Shown here: positions 41,600 to 49,955 of the stretch, one piece after another
Layout: every line of letters starts with the position of its first letter
Numbering within the stretch: the stretch's first letter is position 1
Assembly (NCBI RefSeq): GCF_000784835.1
Contig: NZ_JSFH01000002.1
Span: 62,001-126,000 of the forward strand
DNA length: 64,000 nt
Direction: 5' to 3'
Source: Thermotoga sp. Mc24
GTDB taxonomy: Bacteria > Thermotogota > Thermotogae > Thermotogales > Thermotogaceae
Program-made: the position numbers and the translations under genes
Notes under the pieces: model-generated
Database searches by the model: none
Seen by the model: the letters and a program-made list of their open reading frames with translations, nothing else
What the model was told of the DNA's origin: nothing

Positions 41600-42079
41600 T
41601 CATCTTTCCTCCTTCTTGTTGCCTCTGAATTCTCCTATCAGCTTCAGTACAGTTGTTCTGAAGAGCAGAATCGCACCAACAGGAACACTAAGTGTAACCC
41701 ACGTGTAGCTAAAGTTCGGTATCCCTACGAAGGTTCTGTATCTTGTTTTATAGGAAAGATAAAAGCCCCACACAATGAGATAAACAATGAAGGCAAGAAT
41801 GATAAGGTAATTCACTATTCTGATGATTTTCTGAGTTCTTTCGGAGAATTTCTTCACAAGTATATCTACCGACATCATTTTGTTTTCACGCCAGGCTACA
41901 TCGACTGCAAAGAAACAAGCCCAGGCAAAGAGAAAACTACTCATATCAACAGCCCAGTTTATTGGATGCTTTAGAAATCTGGCAACCCCTGAAGCAAAGA
42001 CAAGAACAATCATAGCCATAAGGAGAATCTTGGCGGCGTGCTTCTCAAACTTCAAAAGAATTTGGTCCACTTTTTTCAC
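41600..42079 (-). CDS. dctQ: TRAP transporter small permease (DctQ)
   Basis: The 159-aa protein has four predicted membrane helices and the DctQ stretch INWAVDMSSFLFAWACFFAVDVAWRENKMM. I prefer GTG 42079, spaced properly from AGAGGTGA, over a GTG at 42088 that sits within that site. A terminator-like hairpin separates it from the upstream dctP gene. Confidence 0.88.
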   Translation of the reverse strand: MKKVDQILLKFEKHAAKILLMAMIVLVFASGVARFLKHPINWAVDMSSFLFAWACFFAVDVAWRENKMMSVDILVKKFSERTQKIIRIVNYLIILAFIVYLIVWGFYLSYKTRYRTFVGIPNFSYTWVTLSVPVGAILLFRTTVLKLIGEFRGNKKEER

Positions 42080-42105
42080 GTCTCTCACCTCTGTCTGAAT
42101 TAGAG

Positions 42106-42136
42106 TGAAAGAAAGCCCGACCCAGAAAGGGCCGGG
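42106..42136 (-). terminator. Hairpin between dctP and dctQ
   Basis: On the minus strand CCCGGCCC-(5 nt)-GGGTCGGG (one G-U pair) is followed by a T-rich run (CTTTCTTT). As the operon continues, it probably acts as a partial terminator or RNA stabiliser that raises binding-protein levels over permease levels. Confidence 0.6.
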
Positions 42137-42147
42137 TAAGTTAATAA

Positions 42148-43158
42148 TTACTCTCCCTTCACTTCCTTGATCAGCTGGTTGAGGGCATTCTCAAGACCGA
42201 GATTTTTGTAAGCCTGTTTTGCCTTTTCCATGAAAGCCTCTTTGTCGATTTCAGAAGCTGGTATCACTGCCATACCCTTTTCGATACACTTCTGTTTGTA
42301 TTCTTCTTCGAGTTCTTTCATGATTTTGAGAGAGACTTCGATTCCCGCTTTGTCCATCTCTTCCTCAATAATCTTCTGATATTCCTTAGGCAGGCTGTTG
42401 AACCAGTCTGCGCTGACGATTTCGAAGTTGATGAGGAGGAAATGACCTGTTTCAGACATGTACTTCAAAACTTCGTAGAGACCGCCGTTGTAAACATTTG
42501 CGTAGGTGAGTTCCGCTCCATCAACTGCTCTTGTCTGAACCGCTGTGTAGATCTCTCCGAAGTTGACAGCAACAGGGATAGCACCGAGAGATCTTATGGA
42601 TTCCTGCCATGCTGGTGCACCGGGAGTTCTGATTCTCAAGCCATTCAGATCTTCCGGTTTCCTGATAGGTTTGTTTGTCACAAAGTGTCTGTAACCCTGC
42701 ACCCAATAGAAGGAGAGAACTTTTATGCCGAATCTCTGTTCAAGTTCCTTCAACCACTTCTGCATTGTCGGAGACTGTTTGATCTTCTTCAGAACCTCAA
42801 TTGCCTCTTCAGGAGTTTTTGCACCCATGAAGTCGATGAAGTATGCAAGATTCATGACACCGATGTCTTTAACGTACATTCCAAGCCTCGCAGAGTCCGT
42901 GTTCCATCCCACAGGTGCTCCCATTCTGATCTGTTCGATGATGTCCTCTTCCACTCCGAGCTGAGAGCTCGGGAAAACCTCAATTCTAACGTCGCCGTTC
43001 GTTTTCTCTTCAACTGCTTTGGCCCATTTCAGAAACGCCTGATGGTACGGTTCACCTGGAGCAAGAACGTGTCCAAATCTCAGTGTGTACTTCGCGCCAA
43101 ATACCGCTGACACCAAAAATACACCCAAGACTAGGATCAGAAGAAGCCTTCTACTCAT
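42148..43158 (-). CDS. dctP: TRAP transporter substrate-binding protein (DctP)
   Basis: The 336-aa periplasmic protein has a signal peptide (LLLILVLGVFLVSAVFG) and DctP family motifs: RFGHVLAPGEPYHQAFLKWA at the N-terminus, FPSSQLGVEEDIIEQIRMG, and the binding-site region LNGLRIRTPGAPAWQESIRSLGA with the conserved arginine (RIRT), which typically contacts a carboxylate. A carboxylate such as a sugar acid is therefore the likely ligand. It is the first gene of the operon, with a good promoter upstream. Confidence 0.94.
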   Translation of the reverse strand: MSRRLLLILVLGVFLVSAVFGAKYTLRFGHVLAPGEPYHQAFLKWAKAVEEKTNGDVRIEVFPSSQLGVEEDIIEQIRMGAPVGWNTDSARLGMYVKDIGVMNLAYFIDFMGAKTPEEAIEVLKKIKQSPTMQKWLKELEQRFGIKVLSFYWVQGYRHFVTNKPIRKPEDLNGLRIRTPGAPAWQESIRSLGAIPVAVNFGEIYTAVQTRAVDGAELTYANVYNGGLYEVLKYMSETGHFLLINFEIVSADWFNSLPKEYQKIIEEEMDKAGIEVSLKIMKELEEEYKQKCIEKGMAVIPASEIDKEAFMEKAKQAYKNLGLENALNQLIKEVKGE

Positions 43159-43193
43159 TAATCCACACCTCCTCGTTAAAAATATTTTTTTCT

Positions 43194-43254
43194 TATGACC
43201 ATATAACCATATCTTTGCAAAAAAATTTTATGTCTAAATCGAATTGGAAGTCAA
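43194..43254 (-). promoter_or_regulatory. dctP promoter and candidate operator
   Basis: On the minus strand TTGACT (43254-43249) and TAAAAT (43230-43225) are 18 nt apart. Immediately downstream, near the expected transcription start, lies a direct repeat ATATGGTT-ATATGGTC (about 43212-43196). The position suits a repressor such as the operon's own RpiR protein. Confidence 0.55.
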
Positions 43255-43311
43255 TGGTTAATATTTTTGTTACATAACGTGGTGATAGGATACTGATGAG
43301 GAGGGGTTGAG

Positions 43312-43896
43312 ATGACAGCTTTTTCTTTTCTTGGAGATAAGTACCACGATCACGATCTCTTTCTGGAAACTTTGAAGTATGCCTTAAACTGTGAGATTAA
43401 TGATCTTCGTCCTGAGGATTTCCCGGAGATCAGAAAACTCCCAGATCTTGTTGTCATAGGACGATGGAACCTTCTCGATGATGAAACACCGTGGCTCAAA
43501 GAGGGAGACATCAAGATCCTGGAAGACTATGTGAGATCTGGAGGAAAACTCTTCGTCTGGCACTCCGGCCTTGCACGTTTTCCAGAGAGTTACAACGGAC
43601 TCGTTGGAGGAAGGTTCATCCACCATCCACCTCAGAAAAAAGTGAGATACTACGGCAAGGACATCGAATTTGAGTTTGTGGATGAACACTATTTTGTGGA
43701 TCTGTATTCCGATGTAGAGATATTCCTCTGGAGCGAGTCGGACGATGGAACTTCCATTGCGGGCTGGAGAAGAAGATACCACAACGGAAAAATACTGGCC
43801 CTCACACCTGCTCACAGCGAGGGCCTGAAGGATCAGGTCTTTAGAGATTTTTTGAAAAAAGTTCTCAACACCTTTGTTAATCAGACTTCCTGGTAA
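43312..43896 (+). CDS. ThuA-like (trehalose utilisation family) protein
   Basis: The 194-aa protein has a glutamine-amidotransferase-like ThuA fold: DHDLFLETLKYAL near the N-terminus, LEDYVRSGGKLFVWHSGLARF, GGRFIHHPPQKK and HNGKILALTPAHSEG. ThuA proteins have been linked to sugar oxidation, but no defined reaction is established. It is divergent from dctP and may share its regulation. GAGGAGGGG precedes the ATG. It overlaps the HMA gene convergently by 16 nt. Confidence 0.8.
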   Translation: MTAFSFLGDKYHDHDLFLETLKYALNCEINDLRPEDFPEIRKLPDLVVIGRWNLLDDETPWLKEGDIKILEDYVRSGGKLFVWHSGLARFPESYNGLVGGRFIHHPPQKKVRYYGKDIEFEFVDEHYFVDLYSDVEIFLWSESDDGTSIAGWRRRYHNGKILALTPAHSEGLKDQVFRDFLKKVLNTFVNQTSW

Positions 43897-44084
43897 CTCT
43901 CCACCGGATAGTCGATCTCCTCGAGTTTCTTCAGAACACTGTCCAGATTTTCCGTTTCAACGACCACCTTTTTCTCTTCCACACTCACCTCGTAGTTTTT
44001 AACACCCAATTCTTCCAGCGCCTTCGAAATTCTCATTTTGCAGTGATTGCAGGAAATATCTGGAACATAGAGAACGTACCTCAT
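43881..44084 (-). CDS. Heavy-metal-associated (HMA) domain protein, CopZ-like
   Basis: The 67-aa beta-alpha-beta-beta-alpha-beta metallochaperone has the metal site CNHC (C12, C15) and the usual second motif KNYEVSVEEKKVVVE. It likely carries Cu(I) to CopA encoded upstream in the same operon. The motif is MXCXXC-like but with SCNHC rather than MTCXXC. It is the last gene of the copper unit. Confidence 0.88.
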   Translation of the reverse strand: MRYVLYVPDISCNHCKMRISKALEELGVKNYEVSVEEKKVVVETENLDSVLKKLEEIDYPVESYQEV

Positions 44085-44096
44085 GGCAGCACCTCC

Positions 44097-44339
44097 TCAC
44101 AGAAACTGAGATTCTATCTCTTTTATTATCCTCTCTTCCTCGTTGATCTCTTCCACAACTCTGTTGAGATCTTCCAGAACCTCTTCAACATCCAGGCCCT
44201 TCTTTTCACAGGCATCTTTCAAACTTTCCATCTTTGCACAGCAAGTATCAAAGCCGTATTTTCTGAGTGTCCTTTCCAGTCTCTCGTGGGCTTCCATGAT
44301 CTCCTTGAGAGTGGAATCTTCTTTTATCTTCTCAACCAC
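44097..44339 (-). CDS. ScdA-N (DUF542)-like small cysteine protein
   Basis: The 80-aa helical protein has the signature YGFDTCCAKMESLKDACEKKGLD with adjacent cysteines C33-C34, as in the N-terminal domain of ScdA/RIC di-iron repair proteins. It lacks the hemerythrin-like part that normally follows. GTG 44339 behind GGAGGTGAGG is preferred to an upstream TTG. It overlaps the methyltransferase gene by 8 nt. A metal-binding or Fe-S role in the copper operon is plausible. Confidence 0.7.
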   Translation of the reverse strand: MVEKIKEDSTLKEIMEAHERLERTLRKYGFDTCCAKMESLKDACEKKGLDVEEVLEDLNRVVEEINEEERIIKEIESQFL

Positions 44340-44954
44340 TTTCCTCACCTCCTTTTCTGGCAACTATCAAACGTACCACATCACCCAAGAGGTGTTTTTC
44401 TTCTTCGATCACAAATCCTGCTTTTTTTATGTTATCAACCGTTTTTCTGAGCATGCTCGTTCCCCAAAGAAGTTTCGTGAAGATGTGCATCAAAAACAAA
44501 ATCACGTTAACGTACCATTTTCTGCTTCTCATGTGTTCGAGAAAAACGGCTTTTCCAGAAGGTCTGAGAACTCTGTGAACTTCCTTCAAACCTTTCACAG
44601 GATCAGGCACTGTGCAGAAAACGAACGTAGAAACAGCACAGTCGTACTCTCCGTCTGAAAAAGGAAGATTCTGAACGTCCGCTCTCAACAACTTCACCTT
44701 TTTTCTGGAAACTTTTTTAACCTTTCCTGACACACCCTGAGCATTCCTTCACTGATATCTACACCCACGACGTTCATATCGTCCGAATAGTACGGAACGT
44801 TCTTTCCGGTGCCGATACCAACTTCCAATATTTTCTTCTCTTCTACTCTTTTGAAGAGTTCTTCACGAAACCGTGAGAAAAATTTTTTCTCGATAAAACT
44901 TTCGAACTTATCGTACAGTGCTGCAAATCTGTCGTACTTTCTCTCAACACTCAC
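44332..44954 (-). pseudogene. SAM-dependent methyltransferase (UbiE-like), split by a -1 frameshift at an A6 run
   Basis: Two overlapping frames together make one class I methyltransferase of about 207 aa. Frame one (44954-44694, 86 aa) has the SAM site ILEVGIGTGKNVPYY and ends KKFPEKR-stop. Frame two continues after the same point with KKVKLLRADVQNLPFSDGEYD and the C-terminal half. The break is at six A's on the minus strand (44704-44699), directly before an in-frame TGA. One extra A, or a -1 slip on AAA-AAG, restores the protein. It may be a sequencing or real deletion, or expression by slippage. Its start overlaps copA by 4 nt. Confidence 0.75.
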
Positions 44955-47131
44955 TCTCTCACCCTCATAGAATTGAGGGTCACGGTGATGGAACTGAACG
45001 CCATGGCGAGTTCCGCAATCACCGGATGAAGCAGTCCCATCATCGCCATGGGAATAGCTATCACGTTGTAGAAGAAGGCCCAGAAGAGATTCTGTTTTAT
45101 GATTTTGAACGTCTTTCTCGATATTTCTATCGCATCGACGACTTTCGATATGCCACCCTTTGTTATGATGATGTCTGCACTGTCGATAGCAAGGTCTGTT
45201 CCTGAACCTATCGCTATTCCAACATCGGCTCCTTTCAGAGCAGCGGCATCGTTCATGCCGTCTCCCACCATCGCGACTTTCTTTCCATGTGCCTGGTAAG
45301 ATCTTACAAGATCAAGTTTCTCAGAAGGCTTCACACCTGCATGGAACTTCTCTATTCCAAGGCGTCTTGCAACCGCCCTTGCGGTCTTTTCATTGTCTCC
45401 CGTTATCATGACAGGTTCTATTCCCATCTCTTTGAGTCTTCTCACGGCCTCGGGACTGTCTTCTCGGATCGGATCTTCTATTGCGAGAAATCCCACAACT
45501 TCACCGTTTCTTCTCACCTCGACAATGGTCTTTCCTTCCTCCAAAAGAGACTCGTACTTTGAGTAATCCAGAGGTTTCCCGACGAAATACTCCTCTCCTC
45601 CGTAGAGTGCCCTTACCCCTTCTCCCGGAATCTCCTCCACGCTCTCCACTTCGACCACATCCTGAGATAGCTCAGAAATTGCCTTCGCGAGCGGATGGTT
45701 CGAGTTCCTTTCTATACTTGCAACTATTCTGATCAGTTCAGCGGAGAGATCGTGATTCACCACCTTCGGACTACCTTCGGTGAGCGTTCCCGTCTTGTCC
45801 GTGAGAACCACCCCTACATCCTTCGATGTCTGAATCGCCTCGGCGTTTCTTATGAGAAGGCCCTTCTTTGCCGCAAGTCCCGTTCCAGTTACAAGCGCCA
45901 TGGGAGTTGCAAGACCGAGAGCACACGGACACGCTATGACAATCGTTGCAACAAAGACGAAGATAGAAAATGTCAGCGGGTCACTGGTTTGTATGATCCA
46001 AGGGAAGATTTCTCTTGCCTTTTCTACAAAGGGAAGGAACCGTTCGTAATTGAAGTACCACACCAGAGCGCTGGTTATAGCGAGGACGATGATCGTGGGA
46101 ACAAACCACATGGTGATCCTGTCGGCCAGAGCCTGGATCGGTACCTTCGAACCTTGCGCTTCCTGAATCAATTTGACCATTTGGGACAAAAAGGTGTCTT
46201 CTCCTACCTTTGTGACTTTTATTTTGATAGGACTCGATACGTTCAAAGAACCACCGATCACTTCATCGTTTTCTTTCTTCAAAACCGGTATGGATTCACC
46301 CGTGACCACAGATTCGTCGATCGAAGACTGCCCTTCCACGATCACCCCATCCACGGGGATTCTTTCACCGGGTTTTACCAGCACGATGAAACCCTCTTTC
46401 ACCGCCTCTATCGGCATCATCACTTCTCCTTCGTCGGTGATGACGCGGGCTTCTTTTGCTTGAAGTTTCAGAAGGGCTTTGATTTCTTTGCTGGCCCTGT
46501 CGCGCAGGTAAGATTCTATGAAACGTCCCGTGATGTGGAACGCAACGATCATCGCACCGATGGCACCAAAGGACATTACAGGAAGTCCCACACTGTCAAG
46601 AACAGCGGTCACCCAAGAAGTCACCGCACCGAAGAAGATGAGCGTGTCCATGTTTGTGTGTTTGTGTGTGAGGGCTATCCATGCCCCTCTGATCGTTCCT
46701 CTGCCCACATAGAACGTAACGAACGCACCCGCGAAAACCTCTATCCAGGTGAAATAAGGCACCTCAGAAACAAACATGTGATAGATCATGAGGAGGGCAA
46801 GAGGGGCCGTGACAAGCCAGGCAAGAATCAGATTTCTCTTCGACTCTTCGTATCGCTTTCTTTCCACATCTTCCGGAGATTCTGTTGTTACTCCGTATCC
46901 TACTTCCTCCACAGCTTTTTTGATTTCCTCGAAGGATATCTCTTTCTCTGCCACTATGAACCCCGTTGAAGTGGCAAGATTCACAGCCGCGAACTTCACC
47001 CCGTCGAGTTTTTTCAGGGCCTTTTCAACGGTTTTCGCACAGGTGGCGCACGTCATTCCTGTCACAGTGAAGGTCTTCTTTATCTCCTCATTCTTCGCAG
47101 CACGATCCTCCATCGTTTTCTGATCGCTCAT
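44951..47131 (-). CDS. copA: Copper-translocating P1B-type ATPase
   Basis: The 726-aa pump has one N-terminal HMA domain (GMTCATC, C28/C31), eight expected membrane segments, the actuator TGES motif, the transmembrane CPC site in ACPCALGLATP, phosphorylation loop LTDKTGTLTEG, the HP motif in NSNHPLAKAI, and the hinge MVGDGMNDAAALKGADVGIAIG. CPC with C-terminal MxxSS-like residues indicates Cu(I)/Ag(I) export. ATG 47131 has GGGAGGTG upstream and overlaps the AhpD-like gene by 44 nt. Confidence 0.96.
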   Translation of the reverse strand: MSDQKTMEDRAAKNEEIKKTFTVTGMTCATCAKTVEKALKKLDGVKFAAVNLATSTGFIVAEKEISFEEIKKAVEEVGYGVTTESPEDVERKRYEESKRNLILAWLVTAPLALLMIYHMFVSEVPYFTWIEVFAGAFVTFYVGRGTIRGAWIALTHKHTNMDTLIFFGAVTSWVTAVLDSVGLPVMSFGAIGAMIVAFHITGRFIESYLRDRASKEIKALLKLQAKEARVITDEGEVMMPIEAVKEGFIVLVKPGERIPVDGVIVEGQSSIDESVVTGESIPVLKKENDEVIGGSLNVSSPIKIKVTKVGEDTFLSQMVKLIQEAQGSKVPIQALADRITMWFVPTIIVLAITSALVWYFNYERFLPFVEKAREIFPWIIQTSDPLTFSIFVFVATIVIACPCALGLATPMALVTGTGLAAKKGLLIRNAEAIQTSKDVGVVLTDKTGTLTEGSPKVVNHDLSAELIRIVASIERNSNHPLAKAISELSQDVVEVESVEEIPGEGVRALYGGEEYFVGKPLDYSKYESLLEEGKTIVEVRRNGEVVGFLAIEDPIREDSPEAVRRLKEMGIEPVMITGDNEKTARAVARRLGIEKFHAGVKPSEKLDLVRSYQAHGKKVAMVGDGMNDAAALKGADVGIAIGSGTDLAIDSADIIITKGGISKVVDAIEISRKTFKIIKQNLFWAFFYNVIAIPMAMMGLLHPVIAELAMAFSSITVTLNSMRVRE

Positions 47132-47414
47132 ACTGCCACACCTCCCTCGCCCAGGTTTCTGCGATGCAGGCTCCCATGGTGACAGCAACTTCGAGGATCT
47201 CTTTTATTTCATCCTTTGTGGCACCCATTTCAATTGCTTTTTGATAGTACCCCTGAGCACAGGGCTTGCACTTTTCCACAACCGCTATGGCTAAGGCTGC
47301 CAGCACCTTGTACTTTGCAGGTATCGATCCATCAGAAAAGGCCTTATTTCTCATCCTCACAACCGCACCGCTCACCTCAGGGAATTCTCTTCTCCACCTT
47401 TCGAATTCATTCAT
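47088..47414 (-). CDS. Carboxymuconolactone decarboxylase/AhpD-family protein
   Basis: The 108-aa all-helical protein has the AhpD-like redox core KCKPCAQGYYQKAIEMGATKDEI (CxxC) and an extra C-terminal GGSCCEE tail. AhpD-like proteins have peroxide-reducing or thiol-disulfide roles. The C-terminal vicinal cysteines suit metal binding, in line with its place between a SHOCT membrane protein and CopA. It overlaps both neighbours. Confidence 0.85.
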   Translation of the reverse strand: MNEFERWRREFPEVSGAVVRMRNKAFSDGSIPAKYKVLAALAIAVVEKCKPCAQGYYQKAIEMGATKDEIKEILEVAVTMGACIAETWAREVWQYERSENDGGSCCEE

Positions 47415-47655
47415 TTTGGATCTTCCTTCTCATTCTCTCATACTCTTCTTCCGTGATTTCGCCACGGGCAAACCTTTCCTTCAGTATCTCAAGAGCTCTA
47501 TCAGTTCTTTCCACTCTTTCATGTCTTTCTCCTCCAAGCCACCTGAAGAGAAAGACAAAAAGAAACACCAGAATAACTGCCCAGAAAATCATCATGATAA
47601 CTCCTCCCCAGTTCCAGGGCCAGAAGCCCCAGCTCCAAAAACAGAATGGACACAT
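47407..47655 (-). CDS. Small membrane protein with SHOCT domain
   Basis: The 82-aa protein has a Cys/Trp-rich N-terminus (CPFCFWSWGFWPWNW), one membrane helix (VIMMIFWAVILVFLFVFLF) and a C-terminal SHOCT hairpin (ALEILKERFARGEITEEEYERMRRKI). Such proteins often accompany copper and heavy-metal operons. It is the first gene of the leftward copper unit, right behind an operator-overlapped promoter. Confidence 0.85.
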   Translation of the reverse strand: MCPFCFWSWGFWPWNWGGVIMMIFWAVILVFLFVFLFRWLGGERHERVERTDRALEILKERFARGEITEEEYERMRRKIQNE

Positions 47656-47676
47656 CGCTGATTCCTCCTTTCAAAT

Positions 47677-47718
47677 TATGCTATACTAATTGTAGCATAT
47701 TATGAAAGCCTAATTCAA
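47677..47718 (-). promoter_or_regulatory. Promoter and palindromic operator of the copper operon
   Basis: On the minus strand TTGAAT (47718-47713) and TACAAT (47694-47689) are 18 nt apart. The 7-bp inverted repeat TATGCTA-(9 nt)-TAGCATA (47677-47683/47693-47699) covers the -10 box. This is a repression layout. The shape fits ArsR- or CsoR-type metal sensors, but no regulator gene is present here. The YHS gene on the other strand may share it. Confidence 0.6.
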
Positions 47719-47749
47719 GTCGAAATTTTCTAGCAAGGAGGTGGATTTT

Positions 47750-47923
47750 ATGAAAGTGAAGGATCCCGTCTGCGGAATGAAGATCGAAAAAGAAGAAGCG
47801 GCAGAAAAGATAGAGTACATGGGGAAAGAGTACTACTTCTGTTCTCAAGAGTGTGCTGAAAAGTTCAAAGATAACCCGGAGCAGTATGCACACCGGGAAA
47901 GACCACGCGGCTGTTGTCATTGA
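47750..47923 (+). CDS. YHS-domain metal-binding protein
   Basis: The 57-aa protein is nearly all YHS domain: DPVCGMKI (C8) and YMGKEYYFCSQECAEKF (C31, C35), followed by a C-terminal RPRGCCH tail with three more possible ligands. YHS domains accompany copper ATPases and may deliver or sense metal. ATG 47750 follows AAGGAGGTGG. It is divergent from the copper operon across a 94-nt gap that holds the operator. Confidence 0.85.
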   Translation: MKVKDPVCGMKIEKEEAAEKIEYMGKEYYFCSQECAEKFKDNPEQYAHRERPRGCCH

Positions 47924-47925
47924 AA

Positions 47926-47947
47926 AAGGCGCCGCCCGGCGCCTTTT
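47926..47947. terminator. Bidirectional terminator between the YHS gene and the aldo/keto reductase gene
   Basis: GGCGCC-GCCC-GGCGCC (47928-47933/47938-47943) is flanked by A5 on the left and T4 on the right, so it serves both convergent genes. Confidence 0.8.
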
Positions 47948-48905
47948 ATTCATTCAAGATCTTTTCTATTTCTCTCATCACGTCCTCTGTGAGCTTTTCT
48001 TTGATCTCGACTGCTTTCAGGTTCTCTTCGAGCTGTTCCGGTCTACTCACTCCAAGAATGACACTGCTGACGTTTTTGTTTTTCAGGATCCACGCGATGG
48101 CAAGCTGTGGAAGACTCGCACCGAGCTGATTCGCTATTTTCTGAAGTTTTCTGAGCTTTTCGAAAGTTTTTTCGTTGAGAAGCCCTCCCTCTTCGAGCCA
48201 CTTCCTTACCTGCGGGAATGTGGCAAGCCTTGAATCCTCCGGTATTCCGTTGTTGTACTTTCCAGAGAGAAGGCCAGACGCGAGAGGTGAATAAGTGGTT
48301 AGTCCCATGCCGTACTTTTCGTAGAGAGGTGCGTACTCCTTTTCCACCCTTTCCCTCACGAACATGTTGTACTGAGGCTGTTCCACGATGGGAGGCATGA
48401 CGCCCAGTTCTTTGCAAACCCTGTGCGCTTCCTCTATCTCCTTTGCACTCCACTCAGAGGTTCCCCAGTAGAGTGCAAGCCCTTCTCTCAAAATGTAGTC
48501 CATCGCGAAGACAACTTCTTCCATGGGAACGTTCGGATCGGGTCTGTGACAGTAGAGGATATCCACATAGTCCATCTGAAGCCTCTTCAAAGAGTTCCAG
48601 GTCCCCTCGAGAAGATGCTTCTTCGAAAGCCCCAGATCGTTCGGGCCACTTCCACCCCAGAAGATCTTCGTGGAAACGACGAGGTCCTCTCTTCTGAAGT
48701 TCTTGAGTATTTTTCCAAGCATCGCCTCTGCTATTCCACCCGCGTACGCCTCTGCCGTGTCGAAGAAGTTTATTCCACTGTTGAACGCCTTTTTCACCAC
48801 TTCTGTGGCAGTATCGAGGTCGAGCTGTTTTCCAAACGTGAGCCAGGATCCAAGAGAGAGTTCGCTGATCTTGATACCCCATTTTCCAACCTTCCTGTAC
48901 TCCAT
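47946..48905 (-). CDS. Aldo/keto reductase (potassium-channel beta-subunit-like)
   Basis: The ~319-aa TIM-barrel NADPH oxidoreductase has catalytic tetrad regions INFFDTAEAYAGG (D, Y), VVSTKIFWGG (K) and ILYCHRPDPNVP (H), and the cofactor end SSVILGVSRPEQLEENL. It belongs to the Kv-beta/YghZ-like branch (ALYWGTSEWSAKEIEEA). ATG 48905 behind GAGGAGGTG is preferred. It lies directly downstream of a Gfo/Idh/MocA dehydrogenase gene, so both may act on one carbonyl or sugar substrate. Confidence 0.9.
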   Translation of the reverse strand: MEYRKVGKWGIKISELSLGSWLTFGKQLDLDTATEVVKKAFNSGINFFDTAEAYAGGIAEAMLGKILKNFRREDLVVSTKIFWGGSGPNDLGLSKKHLLEGTWNSLKRLQMDYVDILYCHRPDPNVPMEEVVFAMDYILREGLALYWGTSEWSAKEIEEAHRVCKELGVMPPIVEQPQYNMFVRERVEKEYAPLYEKYGMGLTTYSPLASGLLSGKYNNGIPEDSRLATFPQVRKWLEEGGLLNEKTFEKLRKLQKIANQLGASLPQLAIAWILKNKNVSSVILGVSRPEQLEENLKAVEIKEKLTEDVMREIEKILNE

Positions 48906-48918
48906 AAACAGCACCTCC

Positions 48919-49896
48919 TCACAGCAGACTGGAAACAGACACCCTGTTTCCCTGAGATCTCACACATGCTTCTATGAAGGCAAGATCCTTCAGCGCCTCG
49001 AGAGGATCTCCCAGATCGTTTCTCTTTTCTCCCATGATCACACGGTAGAAATCCTCGAATTCTCTCTGATAACTATCCTGATGGGGAACTTCTATCTCTT
49101 CTCCGTTCAGGACTATTCTGTCCCAGAATATTTCCATTCTTCCTTTCGTTCCAACGATCTCGAACCTGTCGTCTCCTCTCAGAGAATAGGAAACCGTGTA
49201 ATTTCCAACAACACCGCTTTCAAACTCAAAAATCGAAGAAAGAAAATCCATTCCGCCAAGGAGTGGGGAGATATCCTTTGCGATGGCAGAAACCCACGCT
49301 ATCTCACCAAAGATCAGTCTCATCGCCGCCACATGATGTACGCCTCCGTCCGAGAGAAAACCCCCGATGTGTTTTGGGTTCTTTCTCCAGTCGGTGTGAA
49401 CGTACTCGTTGTTTTCGTCCATTCCCACCCAGATCTGCCAACCCATGAAAACAGGATCACCTATCGCCCCGCTCTCAACCAGTTCTTTTGCCTTCCAGAA
49501 CGCTGGAACGTGTCTGAAATTTTCCGCGATGTAGACTGTTTTTTCAGACTTTTTTGACAACTCGACAACTTTCTTTCCCGTTTCTACGTCCGTTGAAATG
49601 GGTTTTTCACAGATCACATGGACTCCTTTTTGAAGGGCCTTTTCAATGAACGAGAGGTTCAATTCAACGGGAAGTGTGAGGTCGACCGCGTCAACAAGAC
49701 CAGAATCCAAAAGTTCCTCGTATCTATCGAAAACAACAGGATTTCCGACCATTTTCGCGAACTCTTCAGCGTGAGACTTCGTTCTACTCGTGACAGCCGT
49801 GATCTCAAAGAGATGGGAAAGGTTCTTCAGAGCAGGAAGGTGCAGCTCTCGAGCGGCGATTCCACACCCCACAACACCCAATCTGATCTTTCTCAA
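48919..49896 (-). CDS. Gfo/Idh/MocA-family oxidoreductase
   Basis: The ~325-aa protein has an N-terminal Rossmann fold (IRLGVVGCGIAARELHLPAL), the conserved VICEKPIS (EKP) catalytic motif, and a C-terminal GFO domain with GGVHHVAAMRLIFGE. It is probably a sugar or cyclitol dehydrogenase. AAGGTGA spaced 5 nt from TTG 49896 makes that start likelier than GTG 49905. A small inverted repeat (GGAAACAG/CTGTTTCC, 48931-48951) lies at its 3' end. Confidence 0.9.
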   Translation of the reverse strand: MRKIRLGVVGCGIAARELHLPALKNLSHLFEITAVTSRTKSHAEEFAKMVGNPVVFDRYEELLDSGLVDAVDLTLPVELNLSFIEKALQKGVHVICEKPISTDVETGKKVVELSKKSEKTVYIAENFRHVPAFWKAKELVESGAIGDPVFMGWQIWVGMDENNEYVHTDWRKNPKHIGGFLSDGGVHHVAAMRLIFGEIAWVSAIAKDISPLLGGMDFLSSIFEFESGVVGNYTVSYSLRGDDRFEIVGTKGRMEIFWDRIVLNGEEIEVPHQDSYQREFEDFYRVIMGEKRNDLGDPLEALKDLAFIEACVRSQGNRVSVSSLL

Positions 49897-49955
49897 AGGC
49901 TTCACCTTCTTTCATGTGGTTTCCAAATACATTATAGTTTGAAAATGTTTTCATT

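Noticed and set aside
48931..48951. Inverted repeat GGAAACAG/CTGTTTCC near the Gfo/Idh gene end
   Set aside because: Lies mostly in coding sequence with no T-run; too weak to call a terminator or operator.
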